NCBI RefSeq assembly: GCF_019285775.1
Contig: NZ_CP079105.1
Coordinates: forward strand, 62,001-126,000
Direction: 5' to 3'
Length of the DNA stretch: 64,000 nucleotides
Source of the DNA: Skermania piniformis
Lineage (GTDB): Bacteria; Actinomycetota; Actinomycetes; Mycobacteriales; Mycobacteriaceae
In this document: piece after piece, positions 12,377 to 19,644 of the stretch
How positions within the stretch are numbered: position 1 is the first letter of the stretch
Layout: each line of letters begins with the position of its first letter
Made by a program: the position numbers and the translations under genes
The notes under the pieces: generated by a model
What the model saw: only the letters and a program-made list of their open reading frames with translations
The model's database searches: none
What the model was told of the DNA's origin: nothing

Positions 12377-12654
12377 TCGGTGGCTCCTGTCGGTTCAACG
12401 CGCGCTGAGTCGGGCGGGACAAGTGACCGTGGTGCAGGAAGACGCGATCATACGTGCGATCGCGTTGATGCGCCGATTACTGTATCTTGATCGGCACAGC
12501 GCGGCAATGCGCCCGCACGCTGGGATTCGCCCGCAGTAACCGACTACGAGTACGCTCGGCCGGCCGTCGACGACGATGCCGCTGGTCGGTGCCGCCCGTC
12601 GAGGTGCTCAGCCAATCGTCCCTCCGTGAACCGACAAGGACACCGAAGCCGCCC
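12377..12654. promoter_or_regulatory. divergent control region of the carrier-protein cluster
   Basis: 278 bp between the two arms, with no gene. It holds a perfect dyad ACGCGATC (12442-12449) / GATCGCGT (12458-12465) with an 8-nt spacer, and a second dyad GCCGAT (12472-12477) / ATCGGC (12490-12495) around an AT-richer core (TACTGTATCTTG). The first looks like an operator for a dimeric repressor; the second surrounds a possible -10 region. No regulator gene lies inside the cluster. Confidence 0.5.
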
Positions 12655-12900
12655 ATGGACAAGCAAATTCGGGACATCTTGACCGCGCACGGCAAGCTTG
12701 CCGTCGATGTCGCGACCCTCGCCGCCGACGACGACCTCTTCGCCGCCGGGCTGACTTCGCATGCCAGCGTCAACGTGATGCTCGCCTGCGAAGACGAGTT
12801 CGACATCGAATTCCCCGACGAGGCCTTGAAAAAGGCTACCTTCGCCTCGATCGCCAGCCTCGCCGGCGTCGTTTCCGGCCTCCTCGACGAGGCGGCCTGA
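12655..12900 (+). CDS. dedicated acyl carrier protein
   Basis: 81 residues, acidic and helical, with the phosphopantetheine attachment motif LFAAGLTSHASVNVML; Ser35 is the likely attachment site. GLTSHAS in place of the usual GLDSL is, from memory, typical of carrier proteins that partner amino acid:carrier-protein ligases. The ATG at 12655 gives a normal-length carrier; longer upstream readings add unrelated Arg-rich sequence. AAGGA at about 12636 is a modest ribosome binding site. First gene of the rightward arm, 16 bp before the DUF1839 gene. Confidence 0.92.
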   Translation: MDKQIRDILTAHGKLAVDVATLAADDDLFAAGLTSHASVNVMLACEDEFDIEFPDEALKKATFASIASLAGVVSGLLDEAA

Positions 12901-12916
12901 GCCGGTTCGCCGACCG

Positions 12917-13915
12917 GTGGGTGAGCTCGTGACGCTCGCCGGCTCGGCCGACACCCTCAGTCCGGCCGTCGATCCGGTCGACTACCGGCCGGCTGCGGCA
13001 CACGCCGAGGATCGGATCTGGCGGGAGACGAACTGCTATCTGGATCTGTGGATCGAGCTGCTGAACGTGCTCGGGCACGACCCGGCGCCGGCCTGCGCGG
13101 CCGCGCTGTCGGCCGACCACGACGGCGAGCAGTGGACCTTCCTCAAACCGGACCCGGCCGAGCTGCGTGACATCTACGGGCTGGCGGTCGCCGAGGTGAC
13201 GTTGTGGCGGCCGGTGTGCGAGACGCTGGAGAGTGGGTTCCGGCGCGGGTTACTGCACACCGTCGAGGTGGACAGCTGGTGGTTACCCGACACCGAGGGC
13301 ACCGACTACCGGGCCGGTCATGTCAAGACGACGATCGTGCCGCTGCAGCTGGACCGTTCGGCGACCCGGATGACCTACATCCACAACGCCGGGGTGTTCG
13401 AGCTGTCCGGCGACGATTTCGCCGGCGTCTTCGGGCTGTCGGCGGAGCCGGCGTGGGTGCCGGCGCCCTACGTGGAGCAGATTCGGCGGGTCCGGCCGGA
13501 CGGTCCGGTCGATCCGGCGGTGGTCCGGGCGATCTGCCGGGCCCAGCTGGACCGGCGGCCGGCGGGAAATCCGATGGCGGCGTTCGCCGACAGCGTTGTC
13601 GACGCCACGACCTGGCTGGCCGACGCCGGCATCGCGACCTTCCACCTCTGGGCGTTCGCGACCCTGCGGCAGGCGGGCTCGTGCGCCGAGGTCGCCGCCG
13701 ATCTGGCCGGCTATCTGTGGCGCACCGGCGTTCCGGCCGCAGCAGCCGCGGTGGACCCGTTTCGGGCCGTCGCCGCCGGAGCCAAGACGGTGCAGTTCAA
13801 GATGGCCCGGGCGGCGCGCGGTCGCGCGGTCGACGTGACCGGGCCGCTCGCCGCGATGAGTACGGCGTGGGAGCAGGCGCTCGACATCCTCGATCGCGCG
13901 TTGCCCCCTGCATGA
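12917..13915 (+). CDS. DUF1839 family protein
   Basis: 332 residues with the recognisable DUF1839 core: ETNCYLDLWIELL near 36, QWTFLKPDPAELRDIYGL near 71, LHTVEVDSWWLPDTEGTDYR near 113, KTTIVPLQL near 137 and YIHNAGVFELSG near 154. The family is of unknown function and, as I recall, is repeatedly found beside carrier-protein ligases. Conserved Asp, Glu, Trp and Tyr residues suggest an enzyme, possibly one acting on the aminoacyl carrier, but this is unproven. GTG start at 12917; its stop overlaps the next start as ATGA. Confidence 0.88.
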   Translation: MGELVTLAGSADTLSPAVDPVDYRPAAAHAEDRIWRETNCYLDLWIELLNVLGHDPAPACAAALSADHDGEQWTFLKPDPAELRDIYGLAVAEVTLWRPVCETLESGFRRGLLHTVEVDSWWLPDTEGTDYRAGHVKTTIVPLQLDRSATRMTYIHNAGVFELSGDDFAGVFGLSAEPAWVPAPYVEQIRRVRPDGPVDPAVVRAICRAQLDRRPAGNPMAAFADSVVDATTWLADAGIATFHLWAFATLRQAGSCAEVAADLAGYLWRTGVPAAAAAVDPFRAVAAGAKTVQFKMARAARGRAVDVTGPLAAMSTAWEQALDILDRALPPA

Positions 13916-16386
13916 CCGCGGTCCCGGTGGTTCCGGTCGGGTGGACCGTGGTGCAGACCGGGCCGGACGAGTTCGGTACGCCGGACGAGCTCGAGGCGGC
14001 CTGGTCGGCCGGGATCGTCGTGCCCGGTCCGGCGTCGACCGTGGCAGCCATGCTGGCCGGCGCGCACGAGCCGGTGCCGACCGATGTCGACGCCTACGAC
14101 TGGTGGCTGCGCACGACGCTGGACCTGCCCGCGCCGGCCCGGCTGGAGTTCGCCGGGCTGACCGTGCCCGCGACGGTGTTCGTCGACCGGGCGCCGGTGG
14201 CCGCTGCGGAGTCGATGTTCCTGCCGCTCACGGTTGCGGTGCCGGCCGGCCGCACCGAGGTGTGCCTGCGGTTCGGTTCCCTGCACCGGTGGTTGCGCAC
14301 CCGGCGACCGCGCGGTCGCTGGCGCGCGACACTCGTCACGGCGCAAGGGTTGCGCTGGTCGCGGAGCACGCTGTTGGGCCGCGCGCCGGCCTACGGTGGT
14401 GGCCGGATTCCGGCCCCGGTGGGTGCCTGGCGGCCGATGCTGCTGCGCTCGGCGGCGATCGCGGGACTGCGGCTCGAACCGGACCCGGCCACCGGTGCGG
14501 TCCGGGTGGCGGGCCGCCTGGTCGCGGCGACCGGTCCGATCCGGCTGCAGCTGCGCGACGGCACCGACACCGTGCTCGTCGACCGCGAAATACCGGTGCC
14601 GGAATCGTTTTTCGCCGAAACGGTGCAGGTACCGCAGCCGCAGCTGTGGTATCCGAACGGATATGGTCGCCAGGTTTGCTACCGATTGGTGCTGCGCGTC
14701 GGCGACCAGGTGCTCGCCGACCGGATCTTCGGCTTCCGCACGATCGTCGCCGACCGCGCGAACGGCGGATTCGGGCTGGCGGTCAACGGGGTGCCGGTGT
14801 TCGCGCGTGGGGTGGCCTGGTTTCCGCCCGATCCGGTGGCGCTGACCGCCGAACCGGAGCTGCTGCGCGCCCGGCTGGCCGCGTTCGCCGCCGCTGGCGC
14901 GACCATGGTCCGCTGCGTCGGCGGGTTGGTCTACGAGCAGCCCGAGTTCTATCGGTACTGCGCCGAGCTCGGCCTCCTGGTCTGGCAGGACGCCATGCAA
15001 GCCACGTTCGACCCGCCGGCGGAGATCGGTGAGCTGATCTGTCGGGAGCTGCAGCAGCTGCTCGACGAGCTGTCCGGGAACCCGGCGCTCGCGGTGGTCA
15101 GTGGCGGCAGCGAGACCGAGCAGCAGCCCGAGCTGCTCGGCGTGCCGGCGTCGGGTCGGCAGCTGCCGTTGCTCACCGAACAGCTCCCGGCGCTGATCGC
15201 CACGCACGCCGACGTGCCCTATGTGACGTCCAGTCCGTCGTCGCCGGGCGGGCAGCTCGCCGTTCGGCCCGACGTTGGGGTATCACACTGGTTCGGCGTG
15301 GGCGGCTATCTGCGCCCGACCGCCGACGTGCAGGTCGCCGGCGTTCGATTCGCGGCCGAGGCGCTGGCGTTCGCGATTCCGCCCGAGCCGGCGGCTGTGG
15401 AGCGACATTTCGGTACCGCCGCCAAGGCCGGGCATCATCCGGACTGGAAGGCGGGGGTACCCCGGGACCGCACTGCCGCCTGGGATTTCGAAGATGTGCG
15501 GGACCACTATGTGCGGGAGATCTTCGGAATCGAGCCGGCCGCGGTCCGCCGGATCGACCCGCACCGATATCTGCAACTGGGCCGGCTCGCGGTAGCCGAG
15601 GCGATGGCCGCCTGCTTCGCGTTCTGGCGGCGGCCGGACTCCGGCTGTCGGGGCGGACTGGTGCTCGGCTCCGCCGACCTGGCCCCGGGACCGGGCTGGG
15701 GTCTGCTGGACAGCGACGGCGCGGCCAAGCTCCCCTTGGCCGTGCTGTCGCGGCGGTGGGCCCCGATCGGCCTGACGGTCACCGACGCCGGGCTGGCCGG
15801 GCTCCGGATCGACCTGCACAACGACACCCCGGACCCGGTGCTCGGCACGCTCGTCCTGCGCGCTACCGACGCGCACGGGCACCCGGTTGCCGACGGGGAA
15901 CTCGACGTGATCGTTGCCGCGCACTCGTCGCGGAGTTGGCACGACAGCGACCTGACCGGCGGGTTCGCCGACCTCACGCACGCCTACCGGTTCGGCCCAC
16001 CGCTGGCGACCGGCGTCGTGGTCGTGCTCCACGGGCCGGACGGTGCGGGGCCGGCGCGGGATGCCCGGGTGTTGGCACCGGTCGCAGCGCCGGTCGCGGC
16101 CGGGCTGACGGCGACCGCCGCCCGGGTCGGGCAGACCTGGTACGTCACCGTGACGGCGGCCGCTGCAGTGCGGTACGTCGGGATCGATGCGCCGGGGTGG
16201 ACGGCCGCGGACAACTGGTTCGACCTGCCCGCCGGCGCGCCGTATCGGGTCGAGTTACGGCCGGACCCGGGTGCCGATCCGGCGGCTGCGCCGCGTGGCC
16301 GGGTGGAGTCGATCGATGCCCTCGATCCGGCGCTGCTCACCGCCGTATCGGACACTGCTGTATCGGACACCGCAGATGTCGGATGA
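13912..16386 (+). CDS. glycoside hydrolase family 2-like (beta-mannosidase-like) protein
   Basis: 824 residues with the GH2 architecture: N-terminal sugar-binding jelly roll (YDWWLRTTLDLP near 63), immunoglobulin-like domain (PQLWYPNGYGRQ near 244), TIM barrel and C-terminal beta domains. The place of the acid/base motif holds SGGSETEQQ (Glu401), and the place of the nucleophile motif holds AAEALAF (Glu483) instead of SEFGFQS, so the fold is clear but the active site is divergent. No signal peptide, so it acts inside the cell. The ATG overlaps the DUF1839 stop by 4 bp. A 5-residue duplication (AVSDT) ends the protein. Whether it cleaves, transfers or only binds sugar is open. Confidence 0.82.
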   Translation: MTAVPVVPVGWTVVQTGPDEFGTPDELEAAWSAGIVVPGPASTVAAMLAGAHEPVPTDVDAYDWWLRTTLDLPAPARLEFAGLTVPATVFVDRAPVAAAESMFLPLTVAVPAGRTEVCLRFGSLHRWLRTRRPRGRWRATLVTAQGLRWSRSTLLGRAPAYGGGRIPAPVGAWRPMLLRSAAIAGLRLEPDPATGAVRVAGRLVAATGPIRLQLRDGTDTVLVDREIPVPESFFAETVQVPQPQLWYPNGYGRQVCYRLVLRVGDQVLADRIFGFRTIVADRANGGFGLAVNGVPVFARGVAWFPPDPVALTAEPELLRARLAAFAAAGATMVRCVGGLVYEQPEFYRYCAELGLLVWQDAMQATFDPPAEIGELICRELQQLLDELSGNPALAVVSGGSETEQQPELLGVPASGRQLPLLTEQLPALIATHADVPYVTSSPSSPGGQLAVRPDVGVSHWFGVGGYLRPTADVQVAGVRFAAEALAFAIPPEPAAVERHFGTAAKAGHHPDWKAGVPRDRTAAWDFEDVRDHYVREIFGIEPAAVRRIDPHRYLQLGRLAVAEAMAACFAFWRRPDSGCRGGLVLGSADLAPGPGWGLLDSDGAAKLPLAVLSRRWAPIGLTVTDAGLAGLRIDLHNDTPDPVLGTLVLRATDAHGHPVADGELDVIVAAHSSRSWHDSDLTGGFADLTHAYRFGPPLATGVVVVLHGPDGAGPARDARVLAPVAAPVAAGLTATAARVGQTWYVTVTAAAAVRYVGIDAPGWTAADNWFDLPAGAPYRVELRPDPGADPAAAPRGRVESIDALDPALLTAVSDTAVSDTADVG

Positions 16387-16771
16387 ATTGGGTATGCCGG
16401 TGCGCCGAGCGCGTGCGGTCGGTTGCGACCTGGTCGCGCTGACCGAGGTCGCCGACGCGCTGGCCGCGTTCGGCGATCGGTACCTGACCCGGATCTTCAC
16501 CGATCGGGAGATCGCCGCCTGCACCGGCGTCGATCGGGTCGCGCGGCTCGCTGCGCGCTTCGCGGCGAAGGAGTCGGTGATCAAGGCCTTGCAGATCGTC
16601 GACGACGCCACCCCGCTGCGCGAGATCGAAGTGGTTTCCGACGCTCCGGTACCCCGGCTGGAGCTGCACGGGACCATACGCGCTCGCGCGGCCGAACGCG
16701 GCTACACCGAGTTCGGTGTGTCGCTCTCGCACACCGACTGCCACGCCATGGCGGTGGTGGTCGCCGAGTAG
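16376..16771 (+). CDS. 4'-phosphopantetheinyl transferase (AcpS-like)
   Basis: 131 residues of the AcpS type: AVGCDLVALTEVADAL near the N-terminus with the Mg-binding Asp, IFTDREIAAC, and the signature ARFAAKESVIKAL with the second Mg ligand Glu. It transfers phosphopantetheine from CoA to the carrier Ser. Its presence in the cluster suggests a dedicated activator for the carrier protein encoded at 12655. The start at 16376 overlaps the GH2-like gene by 11 bp; an in-frame ATG at 16394 is also possible. Last gene of the rightward arm. Confidence 0.88.
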   Translation: MSDELGMPVRRARAVGCDLVALTEVADALAAFGDRYLTRIFTDREIAACTGVDRVARLAARFAAKESVIKALQIVDDATPLREIEVVSDAPVPRLELHGTIRARAAERGYTEFGVSLSHTDCHAMAVVVAE

Positions 16772-16793
16772 CCGGCACCTCGTGTCGGTGCTG

Positions 16794-16820
16794 CCGGATA
16801 CGGTGTTCTCCGTTATCCGG
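16794..16820 (+). terminator. hairpin after the carrier-protein cluster
   Basis: CCGGATACGG and CCGTTATCCGG pair across a 6-nt loop (TGTTCT) with one bulged base, 22 nt past the last gene of the rightward arm. No long U-tract follows. Confidence 0.55.
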
Positions 16821-16888
16821 TAGGGCCGAGGGGAGCATTAACGCACTTCGAGCCGGACCGCGACCGGCTGCTGTGCTGTGGCGACTGC

Positions 16889-17252
16889 ACCTGCGGGTTT
16901 CTGGCCTACGTTCGGGCGCGGCTGGACGACGCCGGTCCGGACTACTGCCATCTGGACGGTGCCACCCGCAACCGGGCCGCGGAGGTGCAGCGGCCTGACC
17001 GAGGCCGACTACTGCTTTCTGCTCGATCCGTGGTGGAATCCGGCCGCCGAGGCACAGGCCGTGGACCGCACCCCCCGGATCGGCCAGACCCGCAACGTGG
17101 TGGTGTACCGGGTGATCGCCAAGGACACGATCGAGGAGAAGGTGCTGGCGCTGGCCGGCCGCAAAGCCGAGTTGTTCGACGGGGTGATGAACGCCGGAAA
17201 TACCTTCGGCTCGGCGCTGGACGCGGACGACATCCGCGCGCTCGTCTCCTGA
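16889..17252 (+). pseudogene. decayed 3' fragment of a SNF2-family helicase gene
   Basis: Two frames together give the end of a SNF2/RapA-type helicase. The first (about 16895-16990) reads GFLAYVRARLDDAGPDYCHL and DGATRNRAAEV. The second (from about 16993) reads GLTEADYCFLLDPWWNPAAE, then QAVDRTPRIGQTRNVVVY, and runs to the stop at 17252. About 20 residues that normally join them (the PVFLISLKAGG strand) are missing and the frame changes there. Motif VI has PRIGQ in place of HRIGQ. All upstream helicase sequence is gone. This is a dead remnant lying directly beside the carrier-protein cluster. Confidence 0.8.
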
Positions 17253-17432
17253 TCGAGACCTGGTGGCCGAGTTCGCGACAAGGTAACTCCGCAGGTGAAC
17301 CGGACATGGCAACGACACACCGCGCCGCGGTAACGTTTCGCCATCCCGCGTACATCTATCGGATACCCATGCGTGATCTCATTCCTCGAAAGACCGCGCC
17401 CCGGCGGGCGCGAGAAGCTGGAGCGAATCGAC

Positions 17433-18335
17433 ATGCGAGCAAAATGGCTACGTTCGGCTATCGGCCTACGTTCGGTCATCGGGACCGTGACTGTGGTGAC
17501 CGCCGCAGCGGCCGGTGTGATCGGCATCGGGGTGGGTCCGGCACAGGCCGATCCCGGCTGTCCGGCGTTCTATGTCGCCGCGATCCCCGGCACCTGGGAC
17601 ACCTCGGAAGCCCTCGGCCGCTCCGGTCTGCTGGCGCCGGCGGTGAACGGACTGCCGTCGAGTATCCGGACCGAGTTCGTCCCGTACGCCGCAACCGCGT
17701 TCCCCTGGGAAACCGACGTGTACGCCAAGTCCAAGCAGGAGGCGGTCGACCACGCGCGGGCGATGATCGGCGCGGTGGCCCAGCAGTGCCCGGAGACCCG
17801 GATCGGCTTGATCGGCTACAGCCAGGGCGCCGACGCGGCCGGTGACCTGGCCGCGGAGATCGGCACCGGACTGGGGGTGGTGGCGCCGGCCCGGCTGGTC
17901 GCGGTCGGGCTGATCTCCGACCCGCGCCGGTCGGCCGGTGACACGCTGATCGGACCGCAGGTCGGGGGGCAGGGCGCGAGTGGCCCGCGGCCGGGTGGTT
18001 TCGGCTTCGTGACGCCGGCTCTCCGGACGTTCTGCGCATCGGGCGATCTCTACTGCTCCACGGCCGACGACGACTTCGTCACCCGGTTCGCCGGGTTCGT
18101 CGCGCAGTCGTCGGACCTGAACCCGGCCAACGCCGGTCGATATCAGCAGGAGGCAGGGGTGATCGTGCGGGACCTGGTCCATGCGGGCGGTGTACCGCAG
18201 CTGCAGAGCCAGCTCACCGACCAGGCGAACGAAGAGCGCGCCGAGAAACTGGCGGCGTTCTACCGATCCGGGGTACATGCCGACTACGACTATGCGACAG
18301 CGTGGCTGCACAGTTGGTTGAGTGGGTTGTCGTGA
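17433..18335 (+). CDS. secreted cutinase-like serine esterase (Culp family)
   Basis: 300 residues with a signal peptide (about 1-43, ending VGPAQA before DPGCPAF). The mature part has the cutinase core: a Cys-containing N-terminus, VAAIPGTWDTS, the nucleophile elbow GYSQGAD, FCASGDLYC near the acid site and HADYDYATAWLHSWL at the base site. Mycobacterial relatives are exported esterases, lipases or phospholipases, some essential for the envelope. The ATG at 17433 is preferred over 17373 because GGAG precedes it and it yields a proper signal peptide. It sits next to envelope genes. Exact substrate unknown. Confidence 0.85.
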   Translation: MRAKWLRSAIGLRSVIGTVTVVTAAAAGVIGIGVGPAQADPGCPAFYVAAIPGTWDTSEALGRSGLLAPAVNGLPSSIRTEFVPYAATAFPWETDVYAKSKQEAVDHARAMIGAVAQQCPETRIGLIGYSQGADAAGDLAAEIGTGLGVVAPARLVAVGLISDPRRSAGDTLIGPQVGGQGASGPRPGGFGFVTPALRTFCASGDLYCSTADDDFVTRFAGFVAQSSDLNPANAGRYQQEAGVIVRDLVHAGGVPQLQSQLTDQANEERAEKLAAFYRSGVHADYDYATAWLHSWLSGLS

Positions 18336-18426
18336 CCGCCGCGCTATATTGACGAATGTGGCGGTCGGTCGTCGCGGCGACGGTCGCTGATGGGCCCGAC
18401 TCGGTGGTGGAGCCGTTGGGGGAGTG

Positions 18427-19416
18427 ATGGCCGGCAGCGCAGAGGCCCTTCGGAACCGGATGGGCGATTGGCGTCGCTCGCCGTGGACACCGGTCGTGGT
18501 CGTCGGATTCGTCACGTCGCTCGCGATCACGATCCTGATCACGCTGACCCCGGCCGGCGTGCGCGACCGCATGCAACACGATCTCACGGTCCGCGCCGAC
18601 CGCGCGCTGTATCAGGCCGGCGTGCCGGAGGCGCAGGTCCGGTTCACCGGCCGCGATGCCACCCTCTACGACATCCCGACCGGCCAGGACCTGGTTGCCG
18701 TCGACGCGCTCCGGCAGATGTACGGGGTGCGTGGGGTGCGGGTGTACCGGGCGGAGGCGGAGCCGGTCGACGGGATCCCCGGCCCCTTCGGGGTGACCGT
18801 CCAAGGTGAAGAGGTGGATCTACGGGGCAGTGTGGTGGACCAGGCCACGGCAGACCGAGTGCTGGAGGCGGCCGGCAAGCAAGCGTCCGGCCGCAAGATC
18901 CTCGACAACCTCTCGGTCGGCACGGCCGACGGCGGGGGCTGGCCGCCGATGTCGGCCGTGGATGTGGTCGGCGCGGCGGTCGCACCGGGCGTCGGGGTCG
19001 TGCTCGACGGGCTCACCGTGACGTTGACCGGTGCCGTGCCCACCGAACTGGAAAAAGTTGCCGCCGATCAGCGGGTACGAGTCGCCGCCCCCGGCTCGGT
19101 CGTCCGGAACGAGCTGGTCATGCAGCAGCCGGGCGCGGTGGTGGCCCCGGGCGCGGTCCAGCAGCAGGTCGATGCCGCGATCGCGGTCCGCTCGGTAGCG
19201 TTCGAGGTGCACACCGCGACCCTCACGCCCGCGGCCGGCGCTACCGTCGGGCAGATCGCCGAGCTGCTGAAGACCGCGCCGCAGACCCGGCTGGAGTTGG
19301 CCGGTACCGGCGACCGCACCCTCACCATCCGCGACCTGCTGGTGGAGGCGGGGATACCGACCGAACGGATCGAGCAGGCGCCAGGTGGCGATCCGGTGCG
19401 ATTCACTGTTCGATAG
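18427..19416 (+). CDS. ArfA/OmpATb-like envelope protein (BON plus OmpA-like)
   Basis: 329 residues with one N-terminal membrane helix (about 21-44), BON-like repeats in the middle (VTVQGEEVDLRGSVVDQATADRVLEAAG and DGLTVTLTGAVPTELEK) and an OmpA-like C-terminus (FEVHTATLTPAAGATVGQIAELL) that is shorter than usual and lacks a clear peptidoglycan-binding motif. Mycobacterium tuberculosis ArfA (OmpATb) has this order and belongs to an operon for growth at acid pH. The small membrane gene that follows fits that operon. GTG at 18424 is an alternative start. Function by homology only. Confidence 0.72.
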   Translation: MAGSAEALRNRMGDWRRSPWTPVVVVGFVTSLAITILITLTPAGVRDRMQHDLTVRADRALYQAGVPEAQVRFTGRDATLYDIPTGQDLVAVDALRQMYGVRGVRVYRAEAEPVDGIPGPFGVTVQGEEVDLRGSVVDQATADRVLEAAGKQASGRKILDNLSVGTADGGGWPPMSAVDVVGAAVAPGVGVVLDGLTVTLTGAVPTELEKVAADQRVRVAAPGSVVRNELVMQQPGAVVAPGAVQQQVDAAIAVRSVAFEVHTATLTPAAGATVGQIAELLKTAPQTRLELAGTGDRTLTIRDLLVEAGIPTERIEQAPGGDPVRFTVR

Positions 19417-19449
19417 ACACGCGTCCACCCCAACCGAGCGAGGCTCACC

Positions 19450-19641
19450 GTGTTCTACCTGTTCGTGCAGACCTGGATCTGGCTGTTGGTCGCCTTCCTG
19501 CTCGGGGTGGCAACCGGGCTCTTCACCGCGCGCACGCTGACCCAGCGGCAACTCGCGGCGGCGTCGGCGACCGGGCCGGGCGGTTCCGGATCGGATGGGC
19601 CGACCCCGGTTCCGACCGCCGACCGCGACGGCGAGAGGTGA
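19450..19641 (+). CDS. small ArfB-like membrane protein
   Basis: 63 residues: one strong membrane helix (about 4-27, TWIWLLVAFLLGVATGLF) followed by a short Gly/Pro/Ser-rich tail. Size, topology and place after the ArfA-like gene match ArfB of mycobacteria. GTG start. Three bases separate its stop from the next gene, so co-transcription with the MMPL gene is likely. Confidence 0.65.
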   Translation: MFYLFVQTWIWLLVAFLLGVATGLFTARTLTQRQLAAASATGPGGSGSDGPTPVPTADRDGER

Positions 19642-19644
19642 GCG

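Noticed and set aside
10245-12422. A 725-codon leftward frame joining the ligase to upstream sequence
   Set aside because: Upstream of 11201 it is antisense or out of frame with the acyl-CoA dehydrogenase gene and is Arg/Gly/Ala-rich. The ligase starts at GTG 11201.
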